From assembly GCA_913057825.1 (NCBI GenBank), contig CAJXOW010000018.1:1-55665 (forward strand): 55,665 nucleotides of DNA, read 5' to 3'. Shown one piece after another: positions 8,365 to 16,717 of this stretch; positions within the stretch are counted from its first letter, which is position 1; each line of letters begins with the position of its first letter. The notes beneath the pieces are model-generated. The model was not told where the DNA came from, made no database searches, and worked only from the letters and a program-made list of their open reading frames with translations. This DNA comes from an uncultured Balneolaceae bacterium (GTDB taxonomy: Bacteria; Bacteroidota; Rhodothermia; Balneolales; Balneolaceae). The position numbers and the translations under genes were made by a program.

Positions 8365-8527
8365 AGCCCTTGTTGAAGAACGGGGCGGCGGTTCCGAAGC
8401 ATAATAATTTTCTGGGTATCAAGCGGCAATGACTATAAACGGAATTATGTTATTGAATCATTCACTGCTAACAAACGAAGAAAAGTATACGAGCAAGGAA
8501 CCGCCGCCCCGTTCTTCAACAAGGGCT
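8365..8527. repeat. Long-arm hairpin element, copy A (type I, + orientation)
   Basis: Perfect 31-bp inverted arms lie at 8365-8395 and 8497-8527, enclosing 101 nt. The arms end inward in GGCGGCGGTTCC/GGAACCGCCGCC. The interior opens with GAAGCATAATAATTTTC and closes with GAAAAGTATACGAGCAA. The outer ~17 bp of the arm is unlike that of any other copy. The element starts one base after the stop of the DUF3179 gene and lies between convergent genes. It takes up about half of the 303-bp gap; the rest holds a weak terminator-like hairpin. Confidence 0.9.
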
Positions 8528-8553
8528 GGAAATAGATCTCGAGACTTATGGCG

Positions 8554-8634
8554 GACTCTTCTGCAAGACTTTATAATAAGGTAGCTTTATCGCGATAGGA
8601 AAAAGTCTGCAGGGAGTTCGTCTCCTATTTTTTT
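8554..8634 (+). terminator. Possible rho-independent terminator
   Basis: Imperfect stem 8554-8572 with 8602-8619 (GACTCTTCTGCAAGACTTT against AAAGTCTGCAGGGAGTT) is followed after 8 nt by a T-run at 8628-8634. It would serve the plus-strand DUF3179 transcript after the hairpin element. The loop is long and the T-run is displaced, so this is tentative. Confidence 0.3.
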
Positions 8635-8666
8635 ATAATGTTGCCATTCAGAAAACTCACCTTCCG

Positions 8667-9425
8667 TTATAAATATCTGCGGGCCCAACTGGCTGTGACA
8701 TCGCCGACGTAGGTGGAGTCTTTGGAGTTCATCAAAAGATGATCCGCATTATCAAGCGATACAAAACTTTTGGGATGTTTGGCCAGTTTGAAAATATGGG
8801 CGGCATTGTCAATTCCCACCGTTTGATCGACGGGAGAGTGAAAGATTATCAATGCGCGCTGAAGATTCCTTATCCGCTCGTCCATCCGGGCTTCCTCGAG
8901 ATCATCCAGGAATTGTTTTTTGATTGTGAATGTGCGACCGGCCAATGTAACATGGGCATAACCCTGTTCATCAATGACCTCTTTTTTATCTTCAAATAAT
9001 TTGGTCACATGCGACGGATTGCAGGGAGCACCGATCGTTGTTACCGCCTGGACCGAATCCAATGCGCCTGCCGCCTGTAGCACGGCTGCTCCGCCCAGCG
9101 AGTGACCGATGAGCAGGCGGGGTGCCCGGTATTCGTCGGACATAAATTGGGCGGCTGCAACTAGATCATCAATGTTCGAAGAGAAGTTGGTATCGGCAAA
9201 ATCGCCCTCGCTTTCGCCCAGCCCGGTAAAGTCAAAACGCAAGACCCCGATGCCATTGCGGGTCAGTGCCCGGTTGATGTTTCCGACGGCCCGAAGATTT
9301 TTATTGCAGGTAAAACAGTGGGCAAACAGGGCGTAAGCCTTGGGGTCACGGTCTTCCGGGGTGTCGAGGCGTGCTTTCAGTGAATAGTCCTGACTTCCTT
9401 TGAAGGATAGATTTTCAGATTGCAT
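8667..9425 (-). CDS. Alpha/beta-hydrolase of the type usually fused to OsmC, here stand-alone
   Basis: This 252-aa cytoplasmic hydrolase has no signal peptide. Motifs: oxyanion region ALFAHCFTCNKNLRA, RFDFTGLGESEGDFADTNFSSN, nucleophile elbow GHSLGGAAVLQAA (Ser), probable acid in HSPVDQTVGIDNA and C-terminal HLLMNSKD (His), ending ...VGDVTASWARRYL. This sequence type is best known as the N-terminal half of bifunctional alpha/beta-hydrolase/OsmC proteins (about 400 aa); here the stop falls right where OsmC would begin, and no OsmC frame follows before 8528. It lies 11 bp downstream of the DsrE-like gene, so the two probably form an operon. The substrate is unknown; a role in detoxification or sulfur/redox stress would fit the family and neighbour. 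Confidence 0.85.
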   Translation of the reverse strand: MQSENLSFKGSQDYSLKARLDTPEDRDPKAYALFAHCFTCNKNLRAVGNINRALTRNGIGVLRFDFTGLGESEGDFADTNFSSNIDDLVAAAQFMSDEYRAPRLLIGHSLGGAAVLQAAGALDSVQAVTTIGAPCNPSHVTKLFEDKKEVIDEQGYAHVTLAGRTFTIKKQFLDDLEEARMDERIRNLQRALIIFHSPVDQTVGIDNAAHIFKLAKHPKSFVSLDNADHLLMNSKDSTYVGDVTASWARRYL

Positions 9426-9436
9426 ATGAAGGTTTC

Positions 9437-9793
9437 CTAAAATGTAATAACGTCGTATCCGTCCACGATCAGGTTGCGGAGGCTTGGATGATCGTCATAT
9501 TCGGCAAGGAGTTCAACGTCTGTTTTTCGTATTTCGTTGATTACGCCGAATGCTTTGGCACAAAATTTACAGGCTCCGTCAATATGATCTTCCACCGCTT
9601 TATAGAGGCCGTGTGCGTCATGATCTTCGTCGGACAATTCGACGACCCATTTGGTTCCGGCGCCGTCGAAGATAATGCGTACATCATCGTCATTTTCAGC
9701 CAGTTCCTTGGCGGTTTCAAGTGCATTCACCACGCGACCGAGGTCGCCGTGGGATTCGGTGTCTGCGAGTACAACAATTCCTACTTTATTCAT
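9437..9793 (-). CDS. DsrE-family protein
   Basis: This 118-aa soluble protein has a DsrE/F-like beta-alpha fold: MNKVGIVVLADTESHGDLGRVVNALETAKEL, then VRIIFDGAGTKWV and a C-terminal GYDVITF. A CKFC motif (in GACKFCAKAFGV) gives a CxxC-like pair close to where DsrE-like proteins carry their sulfur-carrier Cys, so persulfide or redox chemistry is plausible. It is the first gene of a two-gene unit with the hydrolase at 8667. No partner DsrF/DsrH or dissimilatory sulfite genes are in view, so this is probably a stand-alone DsrE-like protein rather than a DsrEFH complex member. Confidence 0.8.
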   Translation of the reverse strand: MNKVGIVVLADTESHGDLGRVVNALETAKELAENDDDVRIIFDGAGTKWVVELSDEDHDAHGLYKAVEDHIDGACKFCAKAFGVINEIRKTDVELLAEYDDHPSLRNLIVDGYDVITF

Positions 9794-10026
9794 GGTTCAT
9801 AATGGTTTAAAATGATGGTTTATTTGTGTTCAAGAAATGTAAATCATTGGAATTTTTTAACGACTACTGTATCCGTCATCATGACTTCATAAGGGATGCA
9901 ATGATAAGTGCAAGTGCCGGGGATATTAACCGGGTACTCGTAGAGTCAGTCCGTTCGTGATTCCTCCTAAGCTTATTAGAAGTGATGTCTGGAAAAAATC
10001 TTACGAACTTTCGCTGGCCCGTATTT

Positions 10027-10167
10027 CACTTCGTGGGTAACGCTTCGCTCTGAGCACTTCGTGGGTAACGCTTCGCTCTGAGCACTTCGTGGGTGACGCT
10101 CCGCTCTGAGCGCTAACACGGGTAACGCTTCGTCCGGTGCACTTCGTGGGAATCGCTTCGCTCTGTG
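10027..10167. repeat. 28-bp tandem repeat array, five units
   Basis: Units start at 10027, 10055, 10083, 10111 and 10140. Each reads CACTTCGTGGGTAACGCTTC followed by GCTCTGAG; units 1 and 2 are identical, units 3-5 diverge (unit 4 most). There are no spacers, so this is not CRISPR. A single dispersed unit is at 17275. The array sits in the 733-bp gap 9794-10526, where I see no gene; the remainder is AT-rich leader DNA for the beta-barrel gene. Confidence 0.85.
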
Positions 10168-10526
10168 CTCACAAAAAAAATTTTTGAATTGTCATATTGC
10201 TTTAATGCCGGGTAGTATTTACCCACTTTTGGTTGTCATAGACCTGGAATCACGAATATTTTACTCATTATTAGTAAAATTTAACATTACATGCTTGTTT
10301 GCTAATCAAAAGGGGAGTAAATTTATTTCGTCTGTGAGGGTAAGTGGGGGCTGAAAGGATTCCAAAGCCGTAACAACATGAGTGCGGGGTACTATATACC
10401 AGACACACTATATGTTGTGCGATATGGTTTTGGTTTAGTAGAGCCGTTTACGCCTGCCTTCAGTAGACAAACCATAGAAGTAGGCTCTATGGTATTACTA
10501 TAAAATCAACATAGATATCCAAAAAC

Positions 10527-11213
10527 ATGAAAAACTTTACCATGAAAGCAGTGGTAGCTTCAGCGCTTGTTATGTTCATGGCTATTCCATTTGCATCACT
10601 TCGAGCGCAGGATGGTTTATCCGCCGGTTTACGGGTGGGTACGACCGGATTCGGGTTGGAGGCTTCGACTTCCATTCACCAGAAACTTAATGTCAGATTA
10701 GGAGGGAGCTTTTACTCGCAGTCTATAAACGGTGATATGGAGGAGGGAGATGTGGGAATCGATTATAATGCGGATATGAGTATGATATCTATTCCGGCAC
10801 TGGTCGATTACTATCCGGCGAATCGTGGTTTTAGACTAACCGGTGGTTTCCACTACCACAACCTTTCCATCAGTGGAGGGGCCGTACCGAATGAAAATTA
10901 TACGATGAATAATAAAACATTTACCCCGCAGAAACTTGGATCGTTGAGTGCAAATATCGACTATGGATCAGCTATATCTCCCTACCTGGGATTGGGTTTT
11001 GGCAACTCCCTGGCACCCGGTAGTAAAATAAAGTTATCGCTTGACCTGGGCGCTATGTACATCAGCTCCACGAAAGTGTCGATGGACGGCACCGGCATGA
11101 TTGCTCCGACGGCGGACCAGGCCCCTGATTTCGAAGAGGGATTAAGTGAATTCAAATTCTTCCCGGTATTTAACCTGGGCTTGAGCTACCGTATCACTGA
11201 TAAAAGTCTATAA
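10527..11213 (+). CDS. Outer-membrane beta-barrel protein
   Basis: This 228-aa protein has a signal peptide, MKNFTMKAVVASALVMFMAI...LRAQ, with probable cleavage after RAQ. The mature chain alternates short aromatic/glycine-rich strands (GLSAGLRVGTTGFGLEAS, GFRLTGGFHYHNLSISGG, SAISPYLGLGFGNSL, KLSLDLGAMYIS) and ends in a strand (FNLGLSYRITDKSL), typical of 8-stranded Bacteroidota outer-membrane barrels. The specific role is unknown. It is followed after 36 bp by a lipoprotein gene, so the two are probably co-transcribed up to the terminator at 12960. Confidence 0.8.
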   Translation: MKNFTMKAVVASALVMFMAIPFASLRAQDGLSAGLRVGTTGFGLEASTSIHQKLNVRLGGSFYSQSINGDMEEGDVGIDYNADMSMISIPALVDYYPANRGFRLTGGFHYHNLSISGGAVPNENYTMNNKTFTPQKLGSLSANIDYGSAISPYLGLGFGNSLAPGSKIKLSLDLGAMYISSTKVSMDGTGMIAPTADQAPDFEEGLSEFKFFPVFNLGLSYRITDKSL

Positions 11214-11249
11214 CCTCAAGTTTGACTTAACTAACTAACAACTACTTCA

Positions 11250-12875
11250 ATGAAAGCAATAAAAACAAAATTTCTTAAAAGCATACTGGCTGTGGCGAGC
11301 GTATCTATCCTGTTCGTGGCGATTGGATGTGACGTTTCAAAACTGCAGGATGCAGCCGATGATTTTGGCGTGGTTATTGGTCTGGATGATATTGAAACGG
11401 TCCCGACCGTTATTGTAACGGATGCCAAAACAGGTGAACTGGTAAGTTCGGATATTACGGTTTACTACCGGGGACCCAACGGGGGAGATGTGATCGATAT
11501 ATACAGTGATCCCATTGTCAGCCAGACGATATCCGGTGGAGCCTTTAATTTCGGAATAACCAATGATCTGAAACCTTCAGAAAATTCACCCGTGCGAATT
11601 CAATTGAATTTGACGGCTGACGGTTATGTATCTCGATCGACCACGATTGATGTAACCAAGGAAGGAAGCAGTGAATATTTAGTCTCGATGGTTCGAGTCG
11701 GGGATCCCCCTGCTTCAGTTTCAACCACGGTCAATGAAACGGGCGAGGCAGACGGAACCGGAATGGTGAAAAGCGAGATTAAAATTGAGTCAAAGAACAA
11801 TCAAAATCAGGATTCCGCCGGTGTAGAGGTTACGATTCCGCAAGGGGTCGTGTTAACGGATGCATCCGGTCAACCACTGACGGGAAGACTGCGAACGGAG
11901 TTGACCAATTATGATCCGACCGATCTTGAAGCGATGCAATCTTTCCCATATCAAGCTGACGATGATGCGGTTGACGGCAAGATTGTTACAGGGATGAGCA
12001 CGTTCCAGGTTACGGATGAAAATGGCAGGGTAGCTACCGGCGTGCAAACCAACACGCAGAACAAGCAACTGGCTTCCAGCCATGAATTTCAGTTCACCTT
12101 CCGAATGCATCCCCACTATCAGGTACAGGAAGGCGACCTGGTTTCTTTCTACGCGTACCGGATCGTGTCCTGGCAACCGTTTGCATACAGCTGGAAACGA
12201 TATGATGATATCGAGGTGAAAGATCTTGGGAATGGAAGTCTCGGAATTCAGTTTTCTGTTACCGATTATCCAACGGGCCTCAGTGTTTTCAGGATCGTTC
12301 GAAAAGGTGAAATGCAGCCCGCTACGATCAATGTTGACAGAAATGGACATACCGGCTATATATATGGCGTTGTATATGCACCGGGTTCCTATTTTTGGTA
12401 CAGGATTCCCAGTGATGAGAGTTCCTACACTATTCCGGAAGTTCCGGGCATCAATTATCGTGTTTATGTTTATTCGCCGGATTTTGCATATCAGAGAAAC
12501 TGGATTTTTCACACGCAGGGAGATGCTAATTTAACCCTTCCGGCTCCTCCTCCCATGGTGGATGCTACGGTGAACGTTCAACTTGTATGCCAGGATGCCA
12601 GCGAAGAGATCCGATTGACCAATATACCTGCTGCTTCAGTAATATATATTACTAGATATAGTAGATATTGGAAATTGGCGAGAGATCTGAAATGGAACTA
12701 TGACGAAGACGAACAGGTCTTGACGAGCGGCAGTTTTAACGTTGAAGGAGTTCCCTTGAATGAGTCCACGTATTTCCTCGTTCTCTATGATGGGAAATAC
12801 TATGGCAGAAACGTGCGAATAAATGGTCAAAATGTTAACTATAATGAAACGATCAAAGACGACATTTGCAGTTAA
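11250..12875 (+). CDS. Large lipoprotein with Ig-like/carboxypeptidase-regulatory-like start
   Basis: The 541-aa product begins MKAIKTKFLKSILAVASVSI and has a lipobox VAIGC (lipidated Cys ~27). The N-terminal region (VIVTDAKTGELVSSDITVYYRGP ... VRIQLNLTADGYVSRSTTIDV) looks like a beta-sandwich of the carboxypeptidase-regulatory/transthyretin-like kind. Later parts include a segment predicting YVYSPDF and aromatic-rich strands. No catalytic motif is visible. It sits 36 bp after the beta-barrel gene and ends 84 bp before a strong terminator. A cell-surface or periplasmic structural role is inferred. Function is otherwise unrecognised. Confidence 0.75.
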   Translation: MKAIKTKFLKSILAVASVSILFVAIGCDVSKLQDAADDFGVVIGLDDIETVPTVIVTDAKTGELVSSDITVYYRGPNGGDVIDIYSDPIVSQTISGGAFNFGITNDLKPSENSPVRIQLNLTADGYVSRSTTIDVTKEGSSEYLVSMVRVGDPPASVSTTVNETGEADGTGMVKSEIKIESKNNQNQDSAGVEVTIPQGVVLTDASGQPLTGRLRTELTNYDPTDLEAMQSFPYQADDDAVDGKIVTGMSTFQVTDENGRVATGVQTNTQNKQLASSHEFQFTFRMHPHYQVQEGDLVSFYAYRIVSWQPFAYSWKRYDDIEVKDLGNGSLGIQFSVTDYPTGLSVFRIVRKGEMQPATINVDRNGHTGYIYGVVYAPGSYFWYRIPSDESSYTIPEVPGINYRVYVYSPDFAYQRNWIFHTQGDANLTLPAPPPMVDATVNVQLVCQDASEEIRLTNIPAASVIYITRYSRYWKLARDLKWNYDEDEQVLTSGSFNVEGVPLNESTYFLVLYDGKYYGRNVRINGQNVNYNETIKDDICS

Positions 12876-12959
12876 TGGGTAGTGTATGCAGTGGTTAGCA
12901 GCCTTTATTATAGATAAGGTGTTTATCTAGAAGGGGATATCTTCTGGCTAAACAAAGAG

Positions 12960-12996
12960 ACCCGCACGATCTTTTGAAGATTGTGCGGGTTTTTTA
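12960..12996 (+). terminator. Rho-independent terminator
   Basis: Stem ACCCGCACGATCTT (12960-12973) pairs with AAGATTGTGCGGGT (12977-12990) through one G-U wobble, with a 3-nt loop, followed by a run of T to 12995. It ends the beta-barrel/lipoprotein transcript. It is the clearest canonical terminator in the window. Confidence 0.9.
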
Positions 12997-13116
12997 TTGA
13001 TATCAGTCGCTGCTTATCTATTTACAGATGAAAAAGTTTAAAAACTCAACTTATGACCGATAATGCAGCAAATTGGATTAAATATGAATCAATGTGCTTG
13101 TGAAACCTCGATAAAT

Positions 13117-14262
13117 CTACTTCAAAACAGTCTGGTATATTTTTTTACCTGTATAATCCCAGAAAGTGAGGGTGCGCAACTGATCTTTGTAGAAGGCTAT
13201 TTCGGCAAAACCCCGTGTGTTTTTTCCATATTGCAAAGGAGGTTTGTGTTTGACATAGCGCGCATCCGATCCCGCTCCGCTGATGATAAAATGTTGTCTG
13301 GTCGTGGAGTCGCGCTGGATGGGTATATACTGCAAATTGTGTTCATGTCCCGATGCATAGATGAGCCCGGGATGATGATCCATGGCGGTTAGCAGGGCGT
13401 TTTTGTAGGTCTGATAGGTACGGTGGGCTATATCCTGGGGCAGTCCCCATATTTTTCGGTAGAGGACATAAAGGCTTCCAAAAACGGGAGGGAGTAAATG
13501 GGCACTCAGTCTGAATTTACTACCGTGTCGTGCGGTGGAAAAGACGGGATGATGTCCAATGAGGACCGTTCGTTGATCGTTGGTCCGGTCAATCATCTCC
13601 GATAATTGCCTGGTAAAGATCTTTTTTTGACGTTCTTCATGATCAGCAGTTTGAGCGTATGGCTTTCGGTGCGGGTGCAGCCACCACTGGGAATCGAGAG
13701 CGATCAACTGGATCGTTATGGAAGAATCCGAGTCCGAGCGTGGGATGGTGATCGGGAGGTTGACCGGACCCGGCCGGCCGCTGTCGGGTACGAACGTATT
13801 CCCCCTTTGAAGTTTTGACTCAATATACTGCTCCTGGCGAATGACTTGTTCCCACCCTTTACGTCCGCTTGATTTCCAGTCATGATTGCCGGAGATAAAG
13901 TAAACCTTGCCGGCATAATCCTGAAGGATTTTCAGCTGGGCATCCAGGGTTTTTTTACACCGTTTGAACCGGGATGAAGAGGGGGGCGGAAGGCCTTTGG
14001 GATAGCAGTTATCGCCCAGATAGACGAGGGCACTGCTGGAGTCAGCTTGATGGATATGCTGCTGAAGCGTTTTCAGGGTCAGGGAAAGCGGATCCCGGGA
14101 AGCATATCCGGCGTCGCCTACCAGGTAGAGCGAAAATATTTTTTCGGATGGGCCCAGGGCATGAGCGAGTGCGTTTTTGTCGGGTGCAGGATGTTCGATC
14201 CGGTTGCCTGATGCGCATCCTAGCAGGGTAATTGAAAGTATAAATAGTTGCCACGCTCTCAT
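13117..14262 (-). CDS. Metallophosphoesterase lipoprotein (purple-acid-phosphatase-like)
   Basis: This 381-aa protein begins MRAWQLFILSITLLGC, a lipoprotein signal with Cys 16. It then shows the calcineurin-like phosphoesterase motifs in order: YLVGDAGYAS (metal Asp), LVYLGDNCYPKG, FISGNHDWKSSG, LIGHHPVFSTARHG and YASGHEHNLQYI. These supply the two-metal site. The catalytic domain resembles acid-phosphatase-type phosphoesterases anchored on the periplasmic face; the substrate is unknown. A 12-nt gap separates it from the upstream small membrane protein on the same strand, and a third gene (APC permease) precedes both, so they may share a transcript. Confidence 0.85.
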   Translation of the reverse strand: MRAWQLFILSITLLGCASGNRIEHPAPDKNALAHALGPSEKIFSLYLVGDAGYASRDPLSLTLKTLQQHIHQADSSSALVYLGDNCYPKGLPPPSSSRFKRCKKTLDAQLKILQDYAGKVYFISGNHDWKSSGRKGWEQVIRQEQYIESKLQRGNTFVPDSGRPGPVNLPITIPRSDSDSSITIQLIALDSQWWLHPHRKPYAQTADHEERQKKIFTRQLSEMIDRTNDQRTVLIGHHPVFSTARHGSKFRLSAHLLPPVFGSLYVLYRKIWGLPQDIAHRTYQTYKNALLTAMDHHPGLIYASGHEHNLQYIPIQRDSTTRQHFIISGAGSDARYVKHKPPLQYGKNTRGFAEIAFYKDQLRTLTFWDYTGKKIYQTVLK

Positions 14263-14273
14263 ACGATATGATG

Positions 14274-14705
14274 TTACCAGGGAAATTTACTCCAGGGCAC
14301 ACGCAGGAGGATGAGCACCAGTCCCAGTCCGAAAAACAGCCAATGACTGAAGAACTGCTTGCGGCTATCGTCCGATTTCTTGCCCCGAACGTATCCGATG
14401 GTAATTAACACTACGGCAATGATCATGGTTAACGGGTGTTCCAGAATATAAAGCCTTGAAGTGGCATCCGCCATTGCTTCGCCGCTGAAATTGGATAGGC
14501 CTTTGGGGGATATGAAATACAAGATCAGGCCGATCAGAAACTGCAGATGCGTGGTAATCAAAGCCGGGAGGGCCAATTTTCGATCTTTTTCTTCAAATCG
14601 CCGCCACTTAAGATATCCCATAAGTCCGTTGGCGATTCCGATAAGCAGACTAACTAATACCAGGTAAGCTAAAAATGAATGCAGGTGTTGGAGACCGGTA
14701 TACAT
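14274..14705 (-). CDS. Four-helix membrane protein of the small 'cytochrome b'-like type
   Basis: This 143-aa protein has four transmembrane helices (about residues 8-30, 45-66, 84-104, 118-138). Conserved-looking His residues lie in LQHLHSFLAYLVL, ITTHLQFLIGLILYFISPKG and LEHPLTMIIAVVLI, an arrangement seen in short Bacteroidota proteins often labelled cytochrome b. Heme binding is a family inference and is not shown here. It lies between an APC permease and a metallophosphoesterase on the same strand. Confidence 0.65.
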   Translation of the reverse strand: MYTGLQHLHSFLAYLVLVSLLIGIANGLMGYLKWRRFEEKDRKLALPALITTHLQFLIGLILYFISPKGLSNFSGEAMADATSRLYILEHPLTMIIAVVLITIGYVRGKKSDDSRKQFFSHWLFFGLGLVLILLRVPWSKFPW

Positions 14706-14807
14706 ATTGGATAGTTAAATGTTGATTTAGCTAAAGGGTGATTGAGGGGAAATATCGATAACAACTTATTAAAGTACAAAATGAAAGTTTTCCTGACGTG
14801 TCGCGAG

Positions 14808-16139
14808 TCATTTTTCTGAAAAGTTGCGCTGGTTCCAGAGGTACAAGGGGGTTCCCAGGGCTAGTATTCCGATCCCGAACAGGGCCCCAATCCCGGTGAA
14901 AGCCAAGCTGGAATAGAGCAGATAACTGCAAGCCAAGACAAATAAGATGGGGGTCAACGGGTAAAATGGAACCAGGTAGGGATAATCGGATAGATCATTT
15001 CGGCTGCGGAAAATGAAAAGAGAAATGGTGGTCAAAAGAATAAAAAACCAGAACACCGGGGCGGTGTAGTCTACCATGGTGCTGACTGCATCGTCCGACA
15101 ACGCTCCCAGCAGGATGAGTAACATGACGATAGCACCCTGTGCCAACAGCGCATTTCGCGGGGTATCACGCTTTTGGTTCCAGATGCCAAGCTTTTTCAG
15201 TAAAGGGTAGTCACGTCCCATGGCATAGTTGGTCCGGGCTCCCGTAATAATGGTTGCATTGGTAGTGGACAAAGCAGATACGATAACGATCAAGGAGATT
15301 ATGACCCCACCCCGATCCCCTATCATGCTTTCCATTAAATTAACCCCGATGGCGTCGGCCGATCGAAGCGTCTCCATGCCCAGAATTTGCAGGTAGGCCA
15401 GGTTTACCAATACATAGACAATCGTGATAATAGCCAGGCCCGATATTAAAACGCGGAGCATGTTCTCCCGTGCATCTTTTAATTCGGCCGATAAATAAAC
15501 TGCCTCGTTCCATCCCCCATAGGTCAATAATACAAATATCATGGCCATGCCTGTCGTGCCTTCGGTACTTAAAAGGCTTCCGCTGGAGTCGACCGATCCG
15601 AAGGGCATAAATAAGCTGGTAATCCCGATTGTCAAAAGAGTAAACACTACTATTCCCGTAATAACGTTTTGGGTGTTTTTGGAAGGACGGGTACCCCAGA
15701 TGTTCAATCCGGTAAGCAAGAGAACAGATACCGCTGCATAGATCGAGGTGCTGTAGGGTCCCAGGTCAACTAAGCGGCTGGCATAGTCACCCAGTATCAA
15801 AGCGGCAAGGGCAATCGATCCCGTCTGTATTACCGTCATGCGTCCCCAGGAGAAAAGAAATCCGATCGTGGAGCCGTAGGCTTTGCGTAATAAGTAATAT
15901 TCACCCCCGGCATCGGGCTTCAGCGATGCCAACTCGGCATAACAGAGGGCCCCCACCATCGAAATGAGTCCGCCGGCCACCCAGAATCCCAGGAATTGCG
16001 TCCCCGTGGAGGCATTTTGGGCTACCAGGGGAGGCAGTCGGAAAATGCCGATACCGATGACGATTCCAATGATGACTGCAACGACGTTCAAATTCGATAA
16101 AATTGGACGGGGAGAACCGCCATCGTGTCTATCCCACAT
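14808..16139 (-). CDS. APC-family amino acid permease
   Basis: This 443-aa protein has about 12 hydrophobic helices. The first carries the APC substrate/Na-site signature region VIIGIVIGIGIFRLPPLVA. The next segment, MVGALCYAELASLKPDAGGEYYLLRKAYG, matches the typical APC helix 2-3 motif (YAELAS...P.AGG.Y). It belongs to the amino-acid/polyamine/organocation superfamily, closest in pattern to LAT-like exchangers; the substrate is not predictable. It is encoded divergently from the DinB gene across two hairpin elements. Confidence 0.85.
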   Translation of the reverse strand: MWDRHDGGSPRPILSNLNVVAVIIGIVIGIGIFRLPPLVAQNASTGTQFLGFWVAGGLISMVGALCYAELASLKPDAGGEYYLLRKAYGSTIGFLFSWGRMTVIQTGSIALAALILGDYASRLVDLGPYSTSIYAAVSVLLLTGLNIWGTRPSKNTQNVITGIVVFTLLTIGITSLFMPFGSVDSSGSLLSTEGTTGMAMIFVLLTYGGWNEAVYLSAELKDARENMLRVLISGLAIITIVYVLVNLAYLQILGMETLRSADAIGVNLMESMIGDRGGVIISLIVIVSALSTTNATIITGARTNYAMGRDYPLLKKLGIWNQKRDTPRNALLAQGAIVMLLILLGALSDDAVSTMVDYTAPVFWFFILLTTISLFIFRSRNDLSDYPYLVPFYPLTPILFVLACSYLLYSSLAFTGIGALFGIGILALGTPLYLWNQRNFSEK

Positions 16140-16184
16140 AAGTAATAATTAAAACTGAAAAATCTTTGTTCATAACGGTTGCGC

Positions 16185-16344
16185 GTAATTCACGGCAGAG
16201 CGGGCGGCGGTTCCTTGCTTGGAAACTTTTCTCGTCTCGTAGCAGCTAAATCGTTGTTAAACTTTTCAACTTTTTGTCTGTTTATTGCTTTTGTCCCGAA
16301 AATTTTAATGCTGCGGAACCGCCGCCCGCTCTGCCGTGAATTAC
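16185..16344. repeat. Long-arm hairpin element, copy B (type II, - orientation)
   Basis: Perfect 30-bp arms at 16185-16214 and 16315-16344 enclose 100 nt. Read on the minus strand, the interior opens GCAGCATTAAAATTTTC and closes GAAAAGTTTCCAAGCAA. The outer arm (GTAATTCACGGCAGA) is unique to this copy. It lies 46 bp upstream of the APC permease start, so a terminator role for neighbouring genes does not fit. With copy C it occupies most of the 578-bp divergent gap 16140-16717. Confidence 0.9.
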
Positions 16345-16528
16345 TATCTTTAACGGTTAATGCCGGTGGTATTGTTGCTTTTTTTAATGACTTATAAAAT
16401 GATGAACCTTGTTGTTGCCATTTAGAGGTTTTAGGTATTAAATGTCATTTCGAACCGTTCGACAATGGTGTTGAATGATGATTATAATAGAAATAAAGGT
16501 TTTGAATGCAAATCACCAATTGTAAATC

Positions 16529-16696
16529 AGCGAAAGGCGGGGGGCGGCGGACGGGCGGTTCCGAAGCATTAAAATTTTCTGGGTATAAAGCAGAAATAAC
16601 TGTATTCATATATATGGCAATCAACCATGCATTGCTAATCAACGAAGAAAAGTTTCCGAGCAAGGAACCGCCCGTCCGCCGGCCCCGCCTTTCGCT
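16529..16696. repeat. Long-arm hairpin element, copy C (type II, + orientation)
   Basis: Arms at 16529-16562 and 16664-16696 match except for one substitution and one indel in the G-run; interior 101 nt, opening GAAGCATTAAAATTTTC and closing GAAAAGTTTCCGAGCAA. The inner arm GGACGGGCGGTTCC is shared with copy D, while the outer AGCGAAAGGCGGGG is unique. The element ends 21 bp before the ATG of the DinB gene, so it is probably transcribed in that leader or lies over its promoter. Confidence 0.9.
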
Positions 16697-16717
16697 TCAA
16701 ATTAAACCGAAAAACTT

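Noticed and set aside
8365..8527. Hairpin elements as classic MITEs with terminal inverted repeats
   Set aside because: Classic MITE ends are the same in all copies; here the outer arms are copy-specific and no target-site duplication was visible.
10027..10167. Possible CRISPR array
   Set aside because: Units are directly tandem without spacers and no cas gene is present.
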